A stretch of 8,869 nucleotides of DNA from AA29 sp041481445 (GTDB lineage: Bacteria; Acidobacteriota; Vicinamibacteria; Fen-336). A program made the position numbers and the translations under genes. Positions 1 through 6,365 of this stretch are shown piece by piece. The stretch covers positions 1 through 8,869 of the forward strand of contig JBGPBV010000225.1 in assembly GCA_041481445.1 (NCBI GenBank), written 5' to 3'. Below the pieces are notes generated by a model that worked only from the letters and a program-made list of their open reading frames with translations, was not told where the DNA came from and searched no databases. Numbering within the stretch: the first letter of the stretch is position 1; the number at the start of each line of letters is the position of its first letter.

Positions 1-948
1 GCAGGCCGCGGCCGTCCAGGGCACGGGCCCGTCCAGCGCGATGTCGAGCTTGAACACGCCCGGCCCGTACCGGTAGCGCTCCAGGCGCCGCCGGTACCCT
101 CCGCGCAGCCGATCGCCCGCCAGCGCCACGAGCTGTCGCGGGGTGACGTCGGCCAGGACCGCGCGCGCCCGTGGCAGATCGTCGAGGTGCGTGACCCTCG
201 CGTCCGTCAGCACGACGCCGCCCGCCGCCTCGATCCGGCGCACCAGCGCGTCCACGATGCGCTGCGACCCGCCCCGCGGGAGCGGCCAGCCCAGCGCATG
301 GCCGGCCGTCCCCAGCACGAGGCCGAACGAGGCGGTGAGGGGCTTCTCGAGCGGCAGGATCGAGTGGGCGGCCAGGCCCGCGAACAGGGCCCGCGCGCGC
401 GGCGTCGAGAACGCGAGCTCGGCCAGGCGCCGCGCGGACAGCAGCGCGGGCAGCCCGAAGCGCGCCATCTTGAAGGGATGGCGCGGGACGTGGAGGACGG
501 GGCCGAGGAGGTCCTCGGAGAGCGCGTCCCAGTCCCTCGCCAGCGGTCCGAAGAGACGGCGCCAGGCGCTTCCGTCGCGGCCGAGCGCGTGCGCGGTCTC
601 GTCCACCGAGCGATGGAGCTCAGCCGCCGTCCCGTCGTCGAGCGGATGGGCCACGACGAGGGGTGAATGGATCCATTCCACGTCGGCCACGGGATCCAGC
701 CGGAGCTGCCGGAAGAACGGCGAGCCCACGCCCAGCGGATGGATGGCCGAGCAGACGTCGTGGTGGAACCCGGGCAGGGTCAGCTCGGCGGTGCGCGCGC
801 CGCCGCCGGGCGTGGCTCCCGCCTCCAGGACGAGCACGGACCAGCCCGCGGCCGAGAGCGTCACCGCGGCGGCCAGGCCGTTGGGCCCGGCGCCGACGAC
901 CACGGCGTCCCACCCGCGGCTGCCGATCCGGCCGCGCCAGTCCCCCAT
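1..948 (-). CDS. Phytoene dehydrogenase-like FAD-dependent oxidoreductase (C-terminus outside window)
   Basis: The frame is open for 316 codons from the ATG at 948 to the window edge, so the C-terminal part is missing. An N-terminal FAD-binding Rossmann motif is clear: DAVVVGAGPNG at residues 14-24, the strand-2 acidic residue E42 in VLVLEAG, then the GGGARTAEL segment (48-56) typical of COG1233 proteins (phytoene desaturase and carotenoid oxidoreductase relatives). FHHDVCSAIHPL (about 61-72) and GVFKLDIALDGPVPW (297-311) also match this family. Full-length members usually have about 480-530 residues, so roughly one third is lost. Such enzymes use bound FAD to oxidise or isomerise hydrophobic polyene-like substrates; the substrate here is unknown, and no carotenoid genes are visible nearby. 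It is divergent from the amidase. GAGG lies almost against the ATG, too close for a normal ribosome site. The family call is firm; the reaction is inferred only at class level. Confidence 0.9.
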   Translation of the reverse strand, partial: MGDWRGRIGSRGWDAVVVGAGPNGLAAAVTLSAAGWSVLVLEAGATPGGGARTAELTLPGFHHDVCSAIHPLGVGSPFFRQLRLDPVADVEWIHSPLVVAHPLDDGTAAELHRSVDETAHALGRDGSAWRRLFGPLARDWDALSEDLLGPVLHVPRHPFKMARFGLPALLSARRLAELAFSTPRARALFAGLAAHSILPLEKPLTASFGLVLGTAGHALGWPLPRGGSQRIVDALVRRIEAAGGVVLTDARVTHLDDLPRARAVLADVTPRQLVALAGDRLRGGYRRRLERYRYGPGVFKLDIALDGPVPWTAAAC

Positions 949-983
949 CCTCGGGATTATCCGCGCCACGGCGGCGGCTTTTC

Positions 984-989
984 GAGGAG
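984..989 (+). promoter_or_regulatory. Ribosome binding site of the amidase gene
   Basis: GAGGAG lies 11 bases before the ATG at 1001. It decides the start: the same frame stays open upstream for another 286 codons, but that stretch is antisense to the oxidoreductase and encodes no recognisable protein, whereas the protein from 1001 opens directly with a twin-arginine signal. Confidence 0.65.
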
Positions 990-1000
990 AATCGCCGGCC

Positions 1001-2812
1001 ATGAGCACTGCGCGACGTGAGTTCCTCAAGGGATCGGCCCTGGGCCTGGCCGGAGCGGCCCTGGCCCCCGCCGGCGTCACGGAAGCGGAGCCGCCGGCGC
1101 CGCCCTCGCCCGCGCCGCCCGGCATGCCGCCCGCCTTCGGTACCGGGCCCTCCGTCGGGCCCGAGATCACGCCGGCCACGATCGCGGAGGCGGAGAAGCT
1201 CGTCCAGGTGGAGCTCACGCCGGCCCAGCGCGCGCAGGCGGCCGGGAACTGGCGCGTCTCCATGGCGCCGCTCTACGAGCGCCGCACGGGCCCGCGGCGC
1301 GTCGCCCTGGACCCCACGCTGGCGCCGGCCAGCCGCTGGGACCCGGCGATACCCGGCGTGAAGATCGGGCCCGCGCGCGACCGGTTCGTGGCCAGTCCCG
1401 AGACGGCGCGAGAGCTCCCTTCCCGCGACGAGGACATCGCGTTCGCCTCCGTGCGCGACCTCTCGCGCTGGATCCGCACGCGCGCGATCAGCTCCGAGCG
1501 GCTCGCCCGCCTCTACCTCGACCGCCTGGAGCGCTTCCAGCCGAAGATCAACGCGACCATCACGCTCACGCGCGAGCTCGCCTTGACGCAGGCGAAGAAG
1601 GCGGACGCGGAGATCGCGGCCGGGCGCTACCTGGGCCCGCTGCACGGGATCCCGTGGGGCGCCAAGGACCTCGTCGACACCGCCGGCATCCCGACCACCT
1701 ATGGGGCCGAGCCCTTCCGCGACCGCGTGCCGAAGAAGGACGCGGCCGTGGTGGAGCGGCTGCACCGGGCGGGGGCCGTGCTCGTGGCCAAGCTGAGCCT
1801 GGGCGCGCTGGCCCTCAACGACATCTGGTTCGGGGGCCAGACGAACAATCCCTGGCTCCTCGAGGAGGGCGCCTCCGGCAGCAGCGCGGGTCCGGGCGCG
1901 GCCACCGCCGCCGGCGCCGTCGGCTTCTCGATCGGCAGCGAGACGGGTGGCAGCATCATCGGCCCCGCCATGCGCGACGGGGTCGTCGGCCTGCGGCCCA
2001 CCTATGGCCGCGTGCCGCGCACGGGCGCGATGACCCTGTGCTGGTCCCTGGACAAGCTGGGGCCGATGACGCGCTACGTCGAGGACGCGCTGCTCGTGCT
2101 GCGGGCGATCACGGGGCCCGATCCGGGCGACGTGGCCAGCGTCCCCAGCCGCCTCGACTTCGACGCCGCCCTTCCCGTCACCGGGCTGCGCCTGGGCTAC
2201 TTCCCGAGATGGATGGCGGAGCCGCCGGCGACCGACGTCGACCGCGCGGCGCTGGAGACGGCGCGGCGGATCGGTCTCGTGCCCGTCGAGGTCGCTCTCC
2301 CCGACTGGCCCTACGGCTCGCTCAACACGATACTGTTCGCGGAAGCGGCGGCCGCCTTCGAGGAGCTGACGCTGGGTGGCTCTCTCGACCTGCTCAAGAT
2401 GCAGGTGCCGGACGCCTGGCCGAACATCTTCCGGCAGTCGCGGTTCCTGTCCGCGGTGGACTTCGTGCAGGCCGACCGGCTCCGCCGGCGGGTGGCGGGC
2501 GAGATGGCGCGGGTGCTCGAGACGGTCGACCTGCTGCTCGTGCCCTCCCTGCGGGACGAGATGCTCACGATCTCGAACCAGACGGGCCATCCCTCGCTCA
2601 CCCTGCGCGCGGGCTTCGTCGAGGTCGGCCAGGCCCGGAGCGACTGGGCGCCCGACCCCGCCCACCCGATGCCCGTCTTCGAGCCCAAGCGCCGGGTGCC
2701 CCACGGGATCACCCTCATCGGCCGGCTGTTCGACGAGGGTCTGCTGGGCCGCGTGGGGATCGCCCTCGAGCGCGCCTTCCGCGTGGCCGACGAGAGGCCG
2801 GCCGGCTTCTAG
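1001..2812 (+). CDS. Tat-exported amidase (amidase signature family)
   Basis: A 603-residue amidase-signature hydrolase, predicted to cleave C-N amide bonds outside the cytoplasm. The N-terminus ARREFLKGSALGLAGAALA is a twin-arginine (Tat) signal (R5-R6, hydrophobic stretch to about residue 23). A Pro/Ala-rich linker (about 30-46) and a further 100 residues precede the catalytic domain, so the protein is longer than the usual 450-500. The Ser-cisSer-Lys triad can be placed as K222 in GAKD, S294 in ASGSSAG and S318 in SETGGSI; the 24-residue spacing from S294 to S318 equals that in known family members. The segment GLRPTYGRVPRTGAM followed by WSLDKLGPM (about 330-356), and the Ile where many amidases have Arg after the nucleophile (GSII), match the subgroup often annotated as secreted amidase or GatA-like. 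It is not a true GatA: it is exported and no gatB or gatC is present. The substrate is unknown. The gene is divergent from the FAD oxidoreductase. Confidence 0.93.
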   Translation: MSTARREFLKGSALGLAGAALAPAGVTEAEPPAPPSPAPPGMPPAFGTGPSVGPEITPATIAEAEKLVQVELTPAQRAQAAGNWRVSMAPLYERRTGPRRVALDPTLAPASRWDPAIPGVKIGPARDRFVASPETARELPSRDEDIAFASVRDLSRWIRTRAISSERLARLYLDRLERFQPKINATITLTRELALTQAKKADAEIAAGRYLGPLHGIPWGAKDLVDTAGIPTTYGAEPFRDRVPKKDAAVVERLHRAGAVLVAKLSLGALALNDIWFGGQTNNPWLLEEGASGSSAGPGAATAAGAVGFSIGSETGGSIIGPAMRDGVVGLRPTYGRVPRTGAMTLCWSLDKLGPMTRYVEDALLVLRAITGPDPGDVASVPSRLDFDAALPVTGLRLGYFPRWMAEPPATDVDRAALETARRIGLVPVEVALPDWPYGSLNTILFAEAAAAFEELTLGGSLDLLKMQVPDAWPNIFRQSRFLSAVDFVQADRLRRRVAGEMARVLETVDLLLVPSLRDEMLTISNQTGHPSLTLRAGFVEVGQARSDWAPDPAHPMPVFEPKRRVPHGITLIGRLFDEGLLGRVGIALERAFRVADERPAGF

Positions 2813-2893
2813 GGTTGCCGTTCGCAATTCGGAGTCGGACGATCGACACTTGTGCTCCGGCCGGCCAAGCCCACGTCCCGTCCGGCACCGTAC

Positions 2894-2900
2894 AAGGAGG
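2894..2900 (+). promoter_or_regulatory. Strong Shine-Dalgarno of the TM2-like gene
   Basis: AAGGAGG sits 5 bases before the ATG at 2906, a near-perfect Shine-Dalgarno at good spacing. It fixes this ATG as the start although the frame is open further upstream with an alternative initiator at 2852. It is the strongest ribosome site I see in the window. Confidence 0.85.
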
Positions 2901-2905
2901 ACTTG

Positions 2906-3220
2906 ATGGACCAGACGATCCAGAAGCCCGACGCCGACCCCACCCTGGCCGCGATCCTCGCCGTCTTCTTCGACCTCGGTCACGTGATCGTGAACGGCCA
3001 GCAGCGCAAGTGGCTGTTCACCACCCTCATCGTCCACGTCGGTCTCATCCTCTGCTGCGTTCCCGGGATCGTGCTGCGCGTCCTCAGCGTGATCGACGCC
3101 TACCAGACCGCGCAGCGCCTCCAGGCCGGAGAGGCCATCCCCGAGAACGAATACACCTACCCGCTGCTGTTCAAGATCGTGTCGATGGTGGACAAGACCG
3201 CGACCTGCTCGCGGCAATAG
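2906..3220 (+). CDS. Small TM2-like membrane protein
   Basis: A 104-residue protein of unknown function. The pattern resembles TM2-type proteins: a hydrophobic helix (about 13-30, LAAILAVFFDLGHVIVN), an NGQQRKW turn (30-36), a second long helix (about 37-62, with CCVPG in the middle) and then DAYQTAQRLQAGE (64-76), as in the IDAY...A..L..G ending of TM2-like proteins. The usual P-G-x-G-x-x-Y-N-G turn is degenerate here (FDLGHVIVNGQ), so membership is suggestive only. The C-terminal tail (about 77-104) is polar with the ending VDKTATCSRQ. Two inner-membrane helices are likely. The gene follows the amidase by 93 bases on the same strand, and its strong ribosome site suggests efficient translation. 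No convincing promoter separates it from the amidase: a TTGCCG / GACGAT pair at 2815-2843 is weak. It is convergent with the permease operon. Confidence 0.75.
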   Translation: MDQTIQKPDADPTLAAILAVFFDLGHVIVNGQQRKWLFTTLIVHVGLILCCVPGIVLRVLSVIDAYQTAQRLQAGEAIPENEYTYPLLFKIVSMVDKTATCSRQ

Positions 3221-3229
3221 CTCTCACTC

Positions 3230-3246
3230 CCCCGCCGAGGGCGGGG
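3230..3246. terminator. GC-rich hairpin between convergent genes
   Basis: CCCCGCC (3230-3236), loop GAG and GGCGGGG (3240-3246) form a perfect 7-bp all-GC stem in the 30-base gap between the convergent TM2-like gene and ADOP permease stops. No T-run follows on either strand, so it is not a canonical intrinsic terminator. Its position suggests a bidirectional terminator or a 3'-end stabilising structure. Confidence 0.4.
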
Positions 3247-3250
3247 TCCG

Positions 3251-5917
3251 TCATTCCGCTCGCAGCACCTCGAGCGGGCTGGCCGCGGTCGCCCTCCGCG
3301 CCGCCACCCACGAGGCCAGGACCGCGGCCGCGCCGAGCAGGACGAGCGCGATCCCGTAGCTGGCGGGATCTCGCGGGCTGACCCCGAAGAGCTGGGCGCG
3401 GAGGAGCCAGGCGCCGAGGGCGGCGGCGGGCAGGCCCAGGGCGAGGCCGACGAGGGCCACGCGCATCCCCTCGCGCACGACGAGGGCCTCGACCTGGCCG
3501 GGGAGGGCGCCGAGCGCGAGCCGGATCCCGAACTCCACCCGCCGTCGCGCGACCGAGTAGGCGATCACGCCGTAGAGGCCGACGGCGGCGAGCAGGAGGG
3601 CGACCAGGGCGAACGTGGCGGCCAGGATCATCGTGAAGCGCTGGGCCGCGCGCGCCGCGACCAGGTACTCGTCGAGCGTGCGGACTTCGTAGACGGGCAG
3701 CTGCGCGTCGAGACGGGCCACCGCCCGGCGCAGCGGGGGCGCCAGGGAGGCGGGATCGCCCGAAGTCCGCAGGACGTAGGCCATCGGGTTGCGCAGGATC
3801 TGCCGCTCGGGGAAGTACACCTGCTCCCGGACCTCTTCCATCAGGCTGCGATGGCGGAGGTGCCGGACCACGCCCACGACGGTGGCCCAGGTGGTGGGAT
3901 GGCCGTCGGACTGGGGGTCGACGGCCAGCGGCTTGCCGACCGCGCTCTGGCCCGGCCAGGCCCGGCGCGCCAGCCTCTCGTCGACGATCACGACCGGCCG
4001 GCTCTTCTCGTCGTCGGATTCGAGGAAGCCGCGGCCCTCGACCAGGCGCGCCCCGACGGCGTCGAACAGGCCGGGCGTCACCGCGCGATAGTCCGCCTGG
4101 GGTGCCGTCGAGTCGTCCTGTCCGGGCGCGGTGAGGTACGGCCCGCCCCAGTTCGGCAGGTGGTCGAAGGGAAGATGGCTCAGGGCCCCCGCGGCGACCA
4201 CGCCGGGAAGCGCGCGGAGGTCGGCCTCGAGCTGGCGCGAGAACGCGTTGACGGCGGCGGGCGTGCCGTAGCGCGATTCGGGCAGGGCCAGCCGGAAGCT
4301 CAGCGCTCCATCCGCGCGGAACCCGGGGTCGACGCGCTGGAGCTGCTGGAACGTCCGCGCCACCAGCCCCGCCCCCACGAGGAGGACCACGCCGAGCGCG
4401 ATCTGCACCGCGACCAGGGTGGTGCGCGTGCGATAGTGCACGGAGCCGCCGGACCCGCGCCCGTCGCGCTGGAGGGCTCGCACCAGGTCGGCCCGGAACA
4501 CCTCCGAAAGCGGCGCCAGCGAGAGCAGGACGCCCCACAGGAGCGAGGTCCCGGCCGTGAACGCGAGCACGGTGGTGTCGATGCGGGCGGCCGCGATCCG
4601 GGTCAGGCTGTCCGGCCGCGCGAAAAGCAGGGCCATCAGGCCCAGGCGGGCCACCACGAGGCCCGCGGCGCCCCCCAGCCCCGCCAGCACCAGGCCCTCC
4701 ACGACCCATTGGCGCAGGAGGCGCAGGCGTCCGGCCCCGAGCGCGATGCGCAGCGCGATCTCCTTCCTCCGCGAAGCCGCCCGCGCCACGAGCAGGCCGG
4801 CCACGTTGACGCAGGCGATGAGCAGGAGGATGGCCACGCCGCCGAAGAGGGCGAGGAGCATCGGCCGCATCTCGCGCACGCCGTCGGTCTGGAGGCCGAC
4901 CGTCGTGTAGATCCGGCCCGCGCTCCCGTACTCCGTGAACTCGCGGGAGATCCGCCCGGCGATGCCGTCGATCTCCGCGCGCGCCTGCTCGAGGCTCACG
5001 CCCGGGCGCATGCGTCCGACCACGCGCAGGTACTGCTGCCCCCGCGGCCCCTCCGTGATGCGGCGCGGGAACGGGAGCCAGGCCTGGAGGTCGTCGGGGA
5101 CGCTCGCGTCCGCCGGCATCAGCAGGCGGAAGTCCTCCGGCATCACGCCCACGACGGTGGTCGGCCGGCCGCCCACCAGGATCGAGCGGCCCACGATCCC
5201 GGGGTCGCCCGCGTAGCGGCGCTGCCAGAGGGCCCAGGTGAGCAGGATGCGCGGGGGCGAGGCGTCGGCGTCGTCGTCGGGGGAGAACGTGCGGCCGAGG
5301 GCGGGCTCGGCCCCGAGGACGGAGAAGAAGTCGGCGGTCACGAAGCCGATGCGGAGCTGCTCGGGGTCGCCCTCGCCGGTGAGGGCGGCGGTGTTGGACC
5401 AGATCGCGCCGAAGCCGTCGAAGCGCGTGCTCCTTTGGCGCAGGTCGAAGAGCTCGGGCCCGGAGAGCGGGGCCCGCGGATAGCCGGCCTCGCTCATGTC
5501 GGACCAGACGAACACCAGGCGCGAGGAGTCGCGGTAGGGCAACGGCGCCAGCAGCATCGCGTCCACCACGCTGAAGATCGCGGTGTTGGCCCCGACGCCG
5601 AGGGCGAGGGTGAGCACGGTGACGGCGGCGAAGCCGCGGGCCCGCCACAGGCCGCGCCCGGCGTAGCGCACGTCGCGCAAGGTGGTCTCGACCCCGCGGC
5701 CGATCCGCGCCGCCCGCACGCCCTCCTTGATGGCCTCGACCCCGTCCATCTCGAGGGCGGCCTCGCGCCGCGCCGCCGCGCGGTCCATCCCCGCGCGGAC
5801 CTTCCTCTCGACCGAGGCCTCGAAGTAGGCGCGCAGCTCCTCGTCCAGCTCCCGGTCGAGGCGCGGCCCGCCGAGCAGCGTCCGCCAGAAGCTGGCGATC
5901 CTCGGGACGAGCGGCAT
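3251..5917 (-). CDS. ADOP-type ABC transporter permease (FtsX/MacB fold, duplicated)
   Basis: An 888-residue inner-membrane permease of the 'acidobacterial duplicated orphan permease' class. The N-terminal permease-prefix domain (about 1-85) contains RLDRELDEELRAYFEASVERK and LRDVRYAGRGLWR. Then comes the first MacB-type half: helix at about 96-118 with VLTLALGVGANTAIFSVVDA, periplasmic core about 120-345, and FtsX helices near 352-378, 405-428 and 448-470, with NVAGLLVARAASRRKEIALR between the first two. The second half repeats this: helix about 500-521, periplasmic core to about 755, and helices near 763-788, 818-840 and 855-873, ending in PLEVLRAE. Family relatives work with a separate ATPase in efflux or mechanotransmission across the envelope; none is encoded in the window, hence 'orphan'. 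The ATG at 5917 lies 2 bases after the padR stop, with GGAG at 5929-5932 as ribosome site, so the two genes should be co-transcribed and translationally linked. The substrate is unknown. Confidence 0.93.
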   Translation of the reverse strand: MPLVPRIASFWRTLLGGPRLDRELDEELRAYFEASVERKVRAGMDRAAARREAALEMDGVEAIKEGVRAARIGRGVETTLRDVRYAGRGLWRARGFAAVTVLTLALGVGANTAIFSVVDAMLLAPLPYRDSSRLVFVWSDMSEAGYPRAPLSGPELFDLRQRSTRFDGFGAIWSNTAALTGEGDPEQLRIGFVTADFFSVLGAEPALGRTFSPDDDADASPPRILLTWALWQRRYAGDPGIVGRSILVGGRPTTVVGVMPEDFRLLMPADASVPDDLQAWLPFPRRITEGPRGQQYLRVVGRMRPGVSLEQARAEIDGIAGRISREFTEYGSAGRIYTTVGLQTDGVREMRPMLLALFGGVAILLLIACVNVAGLLVARAASRRKEIALRIALGAGRLRLLRQWVVEGLVLAGLGGAAGLVVARLGLMALLFARPDSLTRIAAARIDTTVLAFTAGTSLLWGVLLSLAPLSEVFRADLVRALQRDGRGSGGSVHYRTRTTLVAVQIALGVVLLVGAGLVARTFQQLQRVDPGFRADGALSFRLALPESRYGTPAAVNAFSRQLEADLRALPGVVAAGALSHLPFDHLPNWGGPYLTAPGQDDSTAPQADYRAVTPGLFDAVGARLVEGRGFLESDDEKSRPVVIVDERLARRAWPGQSAVGKPLAVDPQSDGHPTTWATVVGVVRHLRHRSLMEEVREQVYFPERQILRNPMAYVLRTSGDPASLAPPLRRAVARLDAQLPVYEVRTLDEYLVAARAAQRFTMILAATFALVALLLAAVGLYGVIAYSVARRRVEFGIRLALGALPGQVEALVVREGMRVALVGLALGLPAAALGAWLLRAQLFGVSPRDPASYGIALVLLGAAAVLASWVAARRATAASPLEVLRAE

Positions 5918-5919
5918 TT

Positions 5920-6252
5920 CTATTCCGACTCCAGGACCTGGCCGACGGCGAGGACGATGCGCGCCCAGTGCCGCCGCTCGCGCCCGAGCTGCCGCCGGCC
6001 GGCCGCGGTGAGGTGGTAGGACTTGATGCGATGCCCCTCCGGGGACGCGCCCCAGGCCCCGGCCACGAAACCCTCCTGCTCCAGGCGGTGCAGGGCCGGG
6101 AAGAGCGAGCCCGCCCTCACGACGAAGGTCCCGCGCGTGATCTGCTCCAGGCGCTCGGCGATGCCGAGGCCGTGGCGCGGCTCCAGCTCCAGGGTGCGCA
6201 GGATGAGCAGGTCCAGGGTGCCCTTCAAGAGCTCGGTGCGCCGCGCGGTCAT
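5920..6252 (-). CDS. PadR-family transcriptional repressor
   Basis: A 110-residue winged-helix DNA-binding protein. The residues ELLKGTLDLLILRTL (7-21), HGLGIAERLEQIT (27-39), AGSLFPALHRLEQEGFV (47-63) and the wing plus SYHLTAAGRRQL (78-89) match the PadR core almost position by position. It has the short C-terminal helix of subfamily-2 PadR proteins, which dimerise through that helix. The ATG at 6252 follows GGAGG (6258-6262) with a 5-base gap. It is the first gene of the operon with the ADOP permease, the usual arrangement for this pair; a role as repressor of its own operon, relieved by an unknown ligand, is inferred from the family and from the palindrome upstream. Confidence 0.93.
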   Translation of the reverse strand: MTARRTELLKGTLDLLILRTLELEPRHGLGIAERLEQITRGTFVVRAGSLFPALHRLEQEGFVAGAWGASPEGHRIKSYHLTAAGRRQLGRERRHWARIVLAVGQVLESE

Positions 6253-6271
6253 GGCCGCCTCCGGGACCTCC

Positions 6272-6292
6272 GATATAGGAGTTCGATATCGA
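6272..6292. promoter_or_regulatory. Candidate PadR operator
   Basis: The region holds a perfect 10-base palindrome TCGATATCGA (6283-6292) and a second half-site CGATAT (6271-6276). GATAT (6272-6276) and ATATC (6286-6290) also form an inverted repeat with a 9-base gap. The element is AT-rich against very GC-rich surroundings. It lies between the candidate padR promoter and the padR ribosome site, where a bound repressor could block transcription. Assignment to PadR is inferred from position and symmetry. Confidence 0.5.
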
Positions 6293-6304
6293 TCGGCTAT
6301 GCGG

Positions 6305-6334
6305 AGGATAGGCCGGGGGCCCGCCCGCCGTCAA
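6305..6334 (-). promoter_or_regulatory. Candidate sigma-70 promoter of padR-ADOP operon
   Basis: On the minus strand, TTGACG (6334-6329) is followed after 18 bases by TATCCT (6310-6305). The -35 matches 5 of 6 and the -10 matches 4 of 6 consensus positions. Transcription would start near 6298, just upstream of the palindrome and about 46 bases before the padR ATG. Confidence 0.45.
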
Positions 6335-6365
6335 GCGAGATTTCGTGTAGGCTGGCCCGCGCCTC

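Noticed and set aside
143..1000. Upstream extension of the amidase frame
   Set aside because: It is antisense to the FAD oxidoreductase, has unnatural composition, and would bury the Tat signal in the middle of the protein. The ATG at 1001 has a ribosome site.
1001..2812. GatA subunit of the tRNA amidotransferase
   Set aside because: A Tat signal and long extension are present, and gatB/gatC are absent; the sequence around the nucleophile fits secreted amidases better.
2830..2859. CGGAG...CTCCG inverted repeat after the amidase as terminator
   Set aside because: Arms of 5 bases around a 20-base loop and no T-run; expected by chance at this base composition.
620..3217. Long open frame on the minus strand opposite the amidase
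   Set aside because: Its protein is low-complexity Arg/Gly/His-rich with no recognisable motif, and it lies antisense to a gene with an intact catalytic triad. Such frames are common in very GC-rich DNA.
3851..6019. 722-codon open frame on the plus strand opposite the permease
   Set aside because: His/Arg/Glu-rich shadow translation without domains; the minus-strand permease is unambiguous.
5918..6334. N-terminal extension of the permease frame through padR
   Set aside because: This stretch overlaps padR in another frame and does not resemble any permease segment. The ADOP prefix domain starts right after the ATG at 5917.
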